DNA of 64,000 nucleotides from Hemileia vastatrix (taxonomy: Eukaryota; Basidiomycota; Pucciniomycetes; Pucciniales; Zaghouaniaceae): positions 2,726,001 through 2,790,000 of the forward strand of contig JASXTE010000001.1 of assembly GCA_030280995.1 (NCBI GenBank), in the 5' to 3' direction. Of the stretch, positions 44,467 to 55,070 are shown in pieces; position 1 is the first letter of the stretch; the number at the start of each line of letters is the position of its first letter. Made by a program: the position numbers and the translations under genes. The notes beneath the pieces are model-generated. The model saw nothing but the letters and a program-made list of their open reading frames with translations. It made no database searches and had not been told where the DNA came from.

Positions 44467-45864
44467 CTAGTCAACAAAAAATTTCATTAAACGTTCTATT
44501 TCTTCAACAGATTTGTTTGCTTTAATGCATTCGATCAAGAAATCTTTCTTTTTAGAACTTTCTTGGAGATCATGCTTATACTTCATCTGTTCCATTAAGT
44601 TTTGATGCTCGAGTGTTTTTTCCTTATTTTTGGATTTTTCAATACTAAGAGTTAACTCAAACTTCTTCTCCTCCAAATCTTGGGCCCTACCATCCTTCTG
44701 TAAAGAGAGCTCAAACTTCTTCTCCTCCAAATCTTGGATCCGATCATCCTTCCGTAAGGAGAGCTCATACTTCCTCTCTTCCAAATCTTGTACTCTGTCA
44801 TCCCTCCTTAAAGAGAGCTCGTATTTCTTCTTTTCAAAGCTCAGAGTCTCTTTAGCAATTTCCACTTGTTCTAGAGTGAGAATAAAAATTAACATAAAGT
44901 AGAAGAAAAGCAGAGTAAAGTAATAAGAGGTATGATATCACTTACCAGCATCACGTTTCTCTAAAAACTGTTCCATCAAAGAAAAAGGTGTTTGTGATGA
45001 AGTATCACTTTTTCGTCTTCTTTGGGAGAGGAAATTTAGACTAGTTGAAGCCCTTCTCTTTTTGTTCAAGGTAGCATTTTCCTCCTCATCATTGTCACTA
45101 GCTTCAGACTCAGTTGATTGAGGATCCTGGGTTTGTTCATCAGCCTTTTAAGAAATAAGAAAAAGATAAGTAAATAAAAAAATAGAATTGATAAGATAAA
45201 AGAAACAGACCTGAGTTAGATTGGGTTGGGTTAAATCGCCAATAGGATCAATAGCAAAGCTATCTAGATTCGTAGAATTTAGAAGAGGGGAGGCTTGAGT
45301 GGAGGAAGAGGATGGGAAAAGATTTGCTTCGACATCATGTTCGGAGATAGGATCTTCTCCATCCAACATGTTTACAGGATTAACATCGGCTCGCTCTCCA
45401 AAAATTGCATCCATCTCTTTAAAGTAAGGACATAAAGAATCAAGTTTATTGTCTATGGATTTTATACCCTTAGTTATATCAATGTCAGTAACCTCAAAAC
45501 CAGTGGAAGATGAAAGAGCCTTTGCCTTCTTGTATTTTGCTCGATAATGCTTGAAGCGTTCAGACATCTGTTTAGGCAAAAGATCAATCCTTCCCTTGGT
45601 CTTATTGCGTAATTCATTTGCCATTAGAAGATAGCCATTAACTTTTGATGTGGGGGGCCGTCCTACTTTAGTGGCATACTCAGTACCAAAACAAGAATCA
45701 TAGTTAGATTTGGTTTTCAGCCAGTTGATAAGAATGAGATGATCATCTTTTTTTAATTGAACAGTCTTTGATTTCTTGGCTGAGCAGGGGAAAGAGGAAG
45801 TAGTGGGAATTGAAGAACAACTGGGTGATGGCTGCCTTTGAGAAGATCTAGGATGACGAGGCAT
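44467..45864 (-). CDS. Harbinger ORF2: Myb/SANT-like and coiled-coil DNA-binding protein
   Basis: Three exons (45864-45211, 45144-44946, 44870-44467) splice in frame to 418 codons, MPRHPRSSQRQPS to KFFVD. Residues about 40-150 form a Myb/SANT-like helical domain (KDDHLILINWLKTKSNYDSC, LRNKTKGRIDLLPKQMSERF). A basic patch KKRRAS...RRRK in exon 2 could be a nuclear signal. Exon 3 is a coiled coil with three to four 18-residue repeats of type KYELSLRKDDRIQDLEEK (54-bp repeats near 44660-44830). In PIF/Harbinger elements ORF2 binds the subterminal DNA and brings the transposase into the nucleus; this role is inferred here. The gene is convergent to the transposase. Confidence 0.8.
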
Positions 45865-46218
45865 GTTATTATAAATGAAGATGAAAAGGAGCAGAAACAA
45901 GCAGATGAGATAGCGAGATGAAAAGGAGAAGAATCAAATAGATGAAATGGGGAGAAATTCTGAGCGGATAGAATGAACAGGATGGGATGAGAATGGAAGT
46001 GCGCAGCAAGGTAGAAGGCTGGGATATCCAGAAAGTTGTCCAAGATGTGGTTATGGAAAATTGAGTAAATAAATGTCGGATAAGAGGTGAACATTGACAC
46101 GTAAAGTGTCTAATAACCCAATTATTAGCAAAAATAATTGTGGAAGATAATTGGGGTATGCAGATTATTTTCCGCAATTAATTTAATTGCGGATCGGTCA
46201 ACATTGATACCCCCTAAT

Positions 46219-47133
46219 ATTGTGAAAATGACAAGAGCATCTCGTCAGTCGTCCCGGTAAATCGGTTTGGTGCAGTAGCTTTTAGGCATATTTCATTGAT
46301 ATTTCCCACTCGTGCACATTAGGCGCTTCGTTAATCATTATCAAGACTGCTCGTCTCTTTTTCCCCCTCCGGGTTATCTACCCCTTGACTCACAAATATT
46401 TTTCTAATTCCATCAATAGTGATTAATACCAACAAAAAAACTCTCAATTGTCTCCCGTAAGAGGAAGAATAATCACCTTCAGCACTATTCTTAATCATAA
46501 ACTATCCCTTTTTCAAGTGACTGAGATGAAGGAAACATTTTCAACACTGAAAAGGGTAAACACTATTTTCATGTTCCATATCAAGTAACTCATCAATGAT
46601 ATTCAGTAACATGTGAGAAGGTGAGTTTTATTGGGTTGTCCCTGAACGTTGTAAGTCTGTAGAATTGAGTGAGATATAGCAATGTTTTGGGCAAGTTAAT
46701 GGGCACAATTGAATGGATTATCAGTGCAGAAATCTGCGCGACAGTAAGTGTTGATAAATTGCTGAAAAGTTATTATAATGGCTGCAGATGCTCCAAGTTT
46801 GGATTTGTTTTCTGATGATTTTCTTCGTAGTGTATAAGTTGTAATACAATAATGGAAAAAGAGACAAAAATATTTAACACATGTTAAGCTGAGAAATGGA
46901 GTAACTCGTAACAAGTTGATAAAGTAGTGAAGCAATAAACCAATCATCATTTTTTATTTATTTTAGAAAATACTCAAAGCTTCCCAGCTACATACATGAC
47001 TTTTCTATTGGAGCCAAAATGCTTTTATGTCAAGTAGTGGATGCAATATGCATAAAAAAATCATCGTTGACAAATTTATGCATTACAGATTTTTTTATTC
47101 CTTCTGCCCACATTTTGACCTTCAACCATCAAA
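46219..47133. other. Upstream region of HAS1
   Basis: Intergenic, moderately AT-rich, no gene recognised. It should hold the HAS1 promoter. Before the transposon insertion it was continuous with 39972-40086, giving about 1.0 kb between the divergent RRP15 and HAS1 starts. Confidence 0.5.
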
Positions 47134-49658
47134 ATGTCAAGCTCTGAAAAACTCTCGGATCATTCTACATCTCATCACCAAAACATAACCAAAAACAAAC
47201 ATAAACATAAAAACAAGGATAAAAAATTAAAAGAGAAACACCCTTCTCCTCAACACAAAGAATCCAATGGTTGCAATCCAACTAAAATTCAAGATCATGA
47301 ACCTGATATAGATCCTAGTTTTGTTGTGGATGAATCTGAAGATGAAAAATCAAAATCAGGCAAAAAGAAAGAGAAGAAGAAGAAGAAGAAGAAGAAGTCT
47401 TTAGCAGATCAGGCTGACGGAGCTAATGATATCCATCATCTAAAGGGTCCAGACCCCCCAAGCCAATTCGATCGCGAAGCCGCCAAAAATGATCCGATCG
47501 CTATCATGACATCAACCGAATCATCTCCTCCCTCTCTCAATACTTCATTCGATTCCCTGGAACTATCAGTTCCTACATCTAAAGCTATTGAAAAAATGGG
47601 ATTTACAAAAATGACTGAGGTTCAAGCTAGGACTATCCCTCCTTTGATGGCCGGTAAAGATGTTTTAGGTGCTGCGAGAACTGGAAGTGGAAAAACTTTG
47701 GCTTTTTTGATTCCTGCTGTGGAAATGCTTTCAAGATTAAAATTCAAACCACGTAATGGTATGTATAGCTGGTTTTCTTAATCCATGTAGATCCTTCTAA
47801 TGCATATATAAACAAAAGGATTTTTTTATTGATAATGGAATTTTTTCACAATACCGGGCATGTAGGTACAGGAGCCATTATCGTCACGCCTACCAGGGAA
47901 CTGGCGTTACAAATATTTGGTGTGGCTCAGGAACTAATGAAAGATCATAGTCAAACATTTGCAATTACCATTGGAGGTGCGAATCGCAGAGTTGAAGCAG
48001 AAAAACTGGTCAAAGGTGTGAACTTATTAGTCAGTACTCCAGGAAGGCTACTTGATCATTTGGAGGTAGATCTCTTTTTTGTTTCATCTTATTTTATTGA
48101 TTTATTATAATCCATGTTTTTTTTGAAAAAATAAAAAAAAATAAAAAAACACTCACTTATTCGCCAAGGTCAGAGTGCGAATTGATTAAATATTTATTCT
48201 CTTAATTCTATGATAGAGTACAAAAGGATTTATCTTTTCGAACCTCAAAGCTTTAATTATCGATGAAGCTGATCGGATATTGGAAATAGGATTTGAAGAT
48301 GAAATGCGAAAAATAATAGCTATTCTTCCATCTGAAAATCGTCAATCAATGTTATTTTCTGCTACTCAAACTACTAAAGTTGCTGATTTAGCTAGGATTT
48401 CACTCCGGCCTGGACCACTTTATATTAATGTAGATTCTGATAAACAAGAAGCAACTGTTGCTGGATTGGAACAAGGTTACGTAGTGTGTGATTCTGATAA
48501 ACGTTTTTTGCTTTTGTTTACTTTTCTCCGAAGAAATCTGCAAAAGAAAGTCATCGTGTTCTTTTCAAGCTGTAATTCTGTCAAGTATCATGGAGAACTA
48601 CTTAATTATATTGATATTCCAGTTCTTGATCTTCATGTCAGTATTAACATTCCAATTTGGGGCAATATGCTATTGTTTTAATTAGATTTGTTTTTGTATT
48701 TTTGTAGGGGAAGCAAAAGCAACAAAAACGAACAAGTACATTTTTTGAATTCTGTAATGCAGCTACTGGTATTTTATTATGTACCGATGTAGCTGCTAGA
48801 GGACTTGATATACCTCAAGTAGATTGGATTATTCAATTTGATCCACCAGATGATCCTCGTGATTATATTCACCGAGTTGGACGAACTGCTCGAGCTGGAA
48901 AATCAGGAAAAAGTTTACTTTTCTTGCTACCCAGTGAATTAGGATTCTTAAGATTTTTGAAGATGGCAAAAGTACCATTGAATGAGTACTGTTTCCCGCC
49001 AAATAAATTAGTCAATGTTCAGGGACAGGTAAAAGACATTGATTTATATATCTGTACATATTGACAAATCTTATGAGTGGCATGTTTGGACTGATGGCTG
49101 CTTTCTTGATCTTAGTTGGAAAAATTGATTTCTAAGAACTATTATCTCCACCAATCTGCACGAGATGGGTTTCGATCATATATTCAATCTTACGCATCTT
49201 ACAGTTTGAAGAAAATTTTTGATGTGAATCAGCTTGATTTGAATAAGGTGGGTCGAGCATTTGGGTTTACAGTCCCCCCTGCAGTTAATATCCCGGTAGG
49301 TAGTTTGAAGAAAGGCAAACCTGGTGGGGTTGAAAATAAAAAACGAGCCAGAGAAGTGGGAGGTGTTGGAGAAAGTGAGAATGGTGACTTGAGACATGGG
49401 GATGGGTTGGTTGGAAATGAAGAATTCAAAGAAGAAGAAAAGGAGGAGGAGGGAGAGGAGGGAGAGGAGGAAGAAGAAGAAGAGGAAGATGAGGCAGAGG
49501 AAGAAGAAAGGCCAAGGAAAAGAGTGATGGGTCGTAGACAGAACAATATGGACCGCAGGAAAGAGCAGTTTGGAAGTAAAGCAGGCTCTAAAGATTGGTA
49601 TAGAAAGGGAGGGATACAAAAAGGAAAACCTAGTGACAACAAGCAATGGGCTAGATAA
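47134..49658 (+). CDS. HAS1: ATP-dependent RNA helicase HAS1 (DEAD-box, DDX18 type)
   Basis: Five exons, 47134-47758, 47866-48065, 48217-48636, 48708-49028 and 49116-49658, splice in frame to 702 residues. The N-terminus is Lys-rich (nucleolar type). Motifs in order: Q motif region [15 protein letters not shown], motif [42 protein letters not shown] (DEAD), [28 protein letters not shown] and [33 protein letters not shown] and [13 protein letters not shown] are specific to Has1. The tail is strongly acidic (Glu run, 49426-49520) and then basic. Has1 works in the nucleolus in 40S and 60S subunit assembly and snoRNA release. The introns (about 70-150 bp) all begin GT and end AG. Confidence 0.96.
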
Positions 49659-49877
49659 AAGAATTTTGGATAGTTGTTGTTAGCTCTGAGTGCTTGATTT
49701 ATTTTGTAAAGTACGATAGTCATAGTGGTCTGATACATATTCATCTCATTCTAATTGCAATTGGCAGTGGGTTGTAGGCAATAGCAGGATGCTGGGACGC
49801 GGTGCACCGGTGGAGTGCCGATGGCGGAAGACTGCGCGTGTGAGTGAGTGGCAGACTGCAGCCCAGAAAACCATCCC

Positions 49878-51526
49878 ATGAGCAAGTACGCACATCTGCC
49901 AGACATTGTGAGTGTGCTCATTTTGAGTCGTCGTGTGGGGCTAAGCGTTCGTTCTGTCGGCACAGGACACAGCACCAGATGTCTACGAAACACCTGACGT
50001 CCCTCCTGCTTTGACATCCGAAAGAGACGATGATTCTGACCAGGACTCGGCTTATCCCAATCCCTCATCCGCAAGCAAAACACTCGAAATAGATCACCGC
50101 TCCCTGAACCAAGCTGCGGCAAGTAGCTTGTTCAAGGCTGCTACCGGATTGGATGCCGAAACTGCCGGTTGGTTCGATGTCTTGGTCTTCTCTCATCTCT
50201 CTGGCTTGTTGGATTTATGTTTGGGTGTTTGTTTTCCTAGATTTTTCTTCCTCTCTGTTGCGTCTCCATGCAACTCGTCAGCCTTCAATACGCTATCCAC
50301 CTCCAAGAGCCACATTTGAAACTTCAGATTACACTCTCTTACCTCGTGGATATTCTGCTTCTGGTAAAGCTCATGATCCTTCAAGGGACGAAACTCCTCT
50401 CGAAAAACTTCGCCGATTGAGATTTGAAGTTTCAGAGCTTGAGGAACAGCTTCAACGTGATCCTCAATCTTTACAGTCATCTATTTCTCCTCCAACTGTC
50501 GTTGCTGCTGATTCTGATGGCGCAGTAGTGACAACTCTTACTACTAAATCTCAGAATGAACCTAAAGTGGCTCAATTATTGGCAGAGCTGAGTCATATTG
50601 GAAATCAGCTGGGAGGGATTGAAAGTACTTTGGATCCATCCCTCTTACCATCATCCGCTTCATTACCGGTTTCTTTGAAGCAAAAAGAAAATACTATTCG
50701 TTCTTTACTCCAGCGTCTATCCACCACCACTCCTGATCCATCTTCTACGGACAAGCCTTCTCAAGAAACTACCAAAACTACAAAGGAAAATCTTTCAATG
50801 ATGGCTGAATCTTCTATTGCTGTATCCCTCGATCAACGATTAACAGTACTAGAAAATATTTTAGGTCCAGTTAATAATGAAGAAGTACTCTCAGCGCCTA
50901 TGTTGAGAACTGTCAATAAGCTAGAACATCAACTTAATCTTTTAACTCAACCTCGTCATTTGGATTCTATTTCTCGAAGAATTAAAGTCATCGTGACTGA
51001 TCTTGAACGACTACACGAAGCACGTAGAAAATTAACTGATCCAAGACCTTTGTCCATAGCCTTAGCTAGTGGTATCACTGTTGTCAGTCAACTTAACCCA
51101 ACCGGTACAGCTGGTGGTCCTCTGACTAACAACAACATTTCCTCTGCAACTAATCCTCAAAATCCATTATCATCATCATCCATCACTCCAGATGTTCTTC
51201 AAAAAATTGAACAGCTTTATGCTCTCTTACCCAGAATAGATCCACTTTTACCTATTATTCCTCCTTTATTAGGAAGACTTAAATCATTAGCTACTTTACA
51301 TTCCAACGCTGCTAATTTTGCTTCTGAATTAACGATTGCGCAGATGCAATTGAAGAAATTGAATGAGAGGAGTAAAGGGTTAAGTGAGTTAATGGAAAGT
51401 CTCGAAGTGAGTGTGAAGGAAAATCAGGAGGTTATTAAAAGGAATTTGGAATCAGTTGAGGAGAGGGTGACAGTTTTAGTAACTAAATTGGATCAATTGG
51501 CTTCTTCGTCACAAGAAGCTGGGTAA
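49878..51526 (+). CDS. Dynactin subunit 2 (dynamitin, p50; Jnm1-like)
   Basis: Three exons, 49878-49907, 49966-50167 and 50241-51526, give 505 residues in frame. The N-terminus MSKYAHLPDI + DTAPDVYETPDVPP matches the dynamitin start (KYADLPG...PDVYET). ETPLEKLRRLRFEVSELEEQ and several later heptad stretches are coiled coils, and LLPRIDPLLPIIPPLLGRLKSLATLH is near the C-terminal third. Dynamitin links the dynactin shoulder to the Arp1 filament and supports dynein motility, nuclear migration and spindle positioning. The first exon is only 30 bp. The gene starts 220 bp after HAS1 on the same strand. Confidence 0.9.
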
Positions 51527-51780
51527 TCATTCATCACAATTATCACACTTCATACATATAGCCGACAAACTTGTCCTCAGTTCGCGCTGATGTAGAATTA
51601 AGGTATTGGCAGCAAAAATGATCTAGGTGCTTTGTTGGGTGAAATACTTGGCTACTTCCCAAATTAGCAAACTTCTTCTCATGGTATCTAGTTAGATACC
51701 ATAATATTGAGTTCTTCTAATCAGGGAACTTAATGACACGTTTCTTTTAAAAAGTTTGAATTACATATTTATTAGACTAG

Positions 51781-51817
<37 letters not shown>

Positions 51818-52292
51818 AAAGTATCACAACATTTTTTGGATATTCATAACTCATCTCACACACAATTACTTGTGGAAATTTTTTGTAATTTTGAATGATC
51901 AAGTGAATGACTAAAGGAAGAAAGGACAGGCATGTTTTGAAATGTCAGGAAGACTACCTACATTTATTTATTTATTTTTAGAGTGTTTTTACCTTTAGTG
52001 AGTTGGTAGAATGTTCCCTTTCTTGTTGTTTCTTAGTGATGATGATGGGAGTGCAAGATTATTCTTTCATTTTTCACAAGAGAAAAAATGAATGAACTTG
52101 ATAACTAGTTACTTGTTTTTCTTTCTTTCTTTTTTTGACCTTGTTCAAGCCCTGGTTGTGATTCTTCTTGATACCTTGGAGTGACCTTGGTTGAGCCATT
52201 CAACCCCCCCACCCCCCCTGTTTCACTGTTTAAAAAAATTTACTTTTTCACTTAGAGCATGTACCATTGTCCATCATCTTAGCCCAATTATG

Positions 52293-52327
<35 letters not shown>

Positions 52328-53622
52328 TTAATTTGCCATTTTTACTTCAATCATCACTTATGCTAATGTCCATCAAAAAAAAAAAAAAAAAATTAATCTT
52401 TATATAAATACAAATTGAATGTTTGATGATTATGGAGGATCATTGAGTGCCATATGATCCTTAACAATAGAGTGCATAAGGTTCTTATGTATTTAATTCT
52501 CAATTTTTTCTATTATATGTCATTTTATATCTATTTTTGCACATTCAATACCTACTCTTCAAGATGACATGTTTCACTTTTGTTTTTCCCATAGCTCATT
52601 TTATCTCATATATCATTTTCTCCACTTTCATCTGTCTAACATATTATTTCTTCCTCTTCCTTGCACAATATTCCCCTTCTCCCCCCCTCCCCCCCTCCTT
52701 ATCTTGTGAAATATGTCCAGATATCTCTTTTGACTTAGACAAATGACTTGCTAAATCTTGGCTTCATGTCAGCCTAAAGCCAGGTTTTTAGTTTTTAGCT
52801 TTAGAGATTCATTACATGTTGCAAACTAACCCTCTTCACCATATCTCAATCATGATAGCAAACAAGATCATTTGAGAATCAAAAAATTGACTCATTTAAT
52901 GTTTAGGATTTTGAATACAATGAATATGAATATGTGATCTCAAGTCCATAAAAGAGAATGTGAGAAATAGCATGTCATTCAATTTACTCAGATTAATGTG
53001 ATTTCATGTCAAAATTTACTATATTTCCATTAGCAAATGTGTTGGTAGTAAATGAATTCCCATTAATTCAAAATAAATTGTAAAATAAAGTAAATGATTT
53101 AAATGATTGTACATGTAAACAATTATTCATAATTATATAAAAATAAAAAATAAAAATAAAAAAAGTTAGAAAAAATGAATGTGAACTGTTCATTTGTATG
53201 GGGTTGATAAGTTTAGTTCTTGGTTACTTTCATGATGAAGAGGGAGAAGGGGAATATGAAATCAGGATATAAAATCATAAATGAAGGGCTAGCTTTGGTG
53301 AGCCTGAAACCTAATTTAATTAAAAACCAAGAGTATTGGAAGTAAAAAAAAAATTCAAGTGAAAAATTAGACTACAGGGTGTAAAGTGAGAGGCAAAGTC
53401 AGGAGGAAACCACTGCTTTTAAAAGGCAGAAAAATCATTATTTTCAAAGCAGAAACATTGATATTTCAAATTAAAAAATATCACTGTTTCAAATGAGTGG
53501 TGTTGCTATTTACAAGGCAGAAATGGTGTTACAAAAGTGACACAAGGAGAGTAGAGATATAAGGAGTTAATGATGCATGACTGTAGAAATCTGGATTTAG
53601 CGCACATTTGAACATTCATATT
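51527..53622. other. AT-rich intergenic DNA with homopolymer runs
   Basis: No gene is seen. Long T runs lie at 51787-51816 and 52296-52324, a C run near 52205-52220, a C-rich run at 52680-52697 and an A run near 52375-52391. It contains a SINE-like repeat at 52076-52200. The frame 52537-52746 is hydrophobic low complexity. Confidence 0.55.
52076..52200. repeat. SINE-like dispersed repeat, copy 1
   Basis: It shares with 56505-56613 the words GAGAAAAAATGA, TTCAAGCCCTGGTTGTGATT, ATACCTTGGAGTGACC and TTGAGCC in the same order. Spacer lengths differ. No coding potential and no clear tRNA-like promoter was identified. Confidence 0.6.
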
Positions 53623-54600
53623 AGGGGGTGTCAACATTATGGGATCTAAAATTATGGATCAGGATCTTTTTTTTTCCCCTGGATCAGAAATTATTAATTG
53701 TGGATAAGGAATTCACAATAATGCATTATCCCGCCTCTTATACTGAAATTTCCATTCCTAATTCTTGATCCCAAACTCATCACATCCATGATTGATTTGT
53801 AAGAAAGTCACATGACATATAATTGCAGATGCCATCCTTATGTCTCTTTTCACTCTAGGATAATTCATTTTGGTGGAATTTTTTTTTTCTATCTACACAT
53901 CCCCTCTGCTCATTTGGTGGCAACTTTCTGCTTCCCTTATCAGCTAAAACTTTTACTGAGAACAATGGAGCACCTCTCTATTTGGAAGCAACTTGTGTCA
54001 ACTATGAATGCTATTACTTTAATATTCACTTCTGACTCTGATTTGGAAAAAACTTTAGCTTATATGTATATTCTTTTCAAAAAAGTGGTACATCAACCAA
54101 AGGGACCTGAATGTTCTTTAAGATCCCAGATAAAATCTCCACTCAATTATCAGAATTCCGCTGTTAAACTTCACACAACTATTTTGAACTTCTCCCAATT
54201 CCTTCATAAAAATTTATCAACTCATCTCTGAACACATTATCTTTCATAACAATTCTCATAATAAGCAATGTGGTCTTGCCATTCAACATGCTGTTTCACC
54301 ATGTTGCCTTTGATCAAATGGAAGTGGTGCTACTTGAAGAAATTTAGAAAATATCTTAACTATAGGATATGGTACTTTGGTATTATACACAAACAGCTGT
54401 ATGATTCCCATCCTTTCCCTGAAGTCTCAAATACTTGCTTGGCCAACTCTAAAAAATCAAATGGTATCCTCTCAAGTAATTCAAGCTGACAAAATCCCTG
54501 GCTGTGTAACTTTTTTAACTCAACAAAATTCAAGATCTGTTTTAAAAAATTTGGCAATATCCTCCCTTGAATTTTATTGAAGAGAGAGCTGAGAGTCACA
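53623..54600 (+). pseudogene. Decayed Harbinger left end and transposase relic
   Basis: It starts with AGGGGGTGTCAACATTATGG, similar to the left end of the 40090 element, followed by the same subterminal words (GATCAGAAATTATTAATTG, TGCATTATCCCGCC). From ATG 53964 a transposase-like frame begins (MEHLSIWKQL, SDSDLEKTLAYMYILFKK). It then breaks up with several frameshifts and stops, and fades at about 54590 near the FVDGT region. No matching right end was found. Confidence 0.8.
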
Positions 54601-54639
54601 AAAAAATTAATATAATTACATAAATAAATAAATAAATAA

Positions 54640-55070
54640 ATAAATAACTAATATATGGCAATTTTACTAGTTTTAAAGAAATGATGATTCCTGAAGCCAA
54701 AATGCGGATCAAATCTAGAAAAAAAAAAGTTTGGGACTGTCCATAGGTGTAGGCTAGATGAACCTCATTAAAAAAATTAAAATTTTGAAGATTACTATTT
54801 ATAAAAAACAAGGTCATTGGCCCATTAATTTAGTTTAGTATATTAAAAAATTAGATTTATTTATTAAACATTTATGAAAGAATAATAAATATTTGATGAC
54901 TCTAAAAAATCCCCATACTTTTTTGATATACTTAAAGTTTTTTTAAATTTATTAAATTTACTTTCTTTTTTTTTCTTGTTGATTTGTTCAATTAAGAGGC
55001 AATGTGAGATTTTGAAAAGAATCAGAAATTGACTGTGAATCTTTAAGCCAATCTCAAGAAATCATAACCA
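54640..55070 (-). pseudogene. Inverted relic of the TET-like gene 3' end
   Basis: The complement of this stretch resembles 43460-43880: the final TET-like codons, the A-rich stop region, AAGTATGGGGATT, TCATCAAATATTT, CCAATGACCTTG and the words GTCCCAAACTT and CCGCATTTTGGCTTCAGG. It lies on the opposite strand to the transposase relic beside it, unlike in the complete element. It is heavily mutated and non-functional. Confidence 0.6.

Larger units (their letters stand above)
40090..46215. mobile_element. PIF/Harbinger-type DNA transposon with TET/JBP-like cargo
   Basis: Inverted ends AGGGGGTATCAATGTT start at 40090 and end at 46215; AAT is duplicated at 40087-40089 and 46216-46218. The element is 6126 bp. 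On the + strand it carries a DDE transposase (40470-41729) and a TET/JBP-like dioxygenase (ending 43577). On the - strand it carries a Myb/SANT-like plus coiled-coil protein (45864-44467). Subterminal words CCGCAATTA occur at both ends, and a perfect palindrome lies at 46171-46193. Transposase plus a separate DNA-binding ORF2 is the normal two-gene set of PIF/Harbinger; the third gene is the surprise. The element interrupts the space between RRP15 and HAS1. Confidence 0.9.

Noticed and set aside
49176..49744. Long minus-strand frames opposite the HAS1 tail
   Set aside because: They are the complement of the Glu/Lys-rich coding repeats of HAS1 exon 5 and give only Ser/Phe/Leu low complexity.
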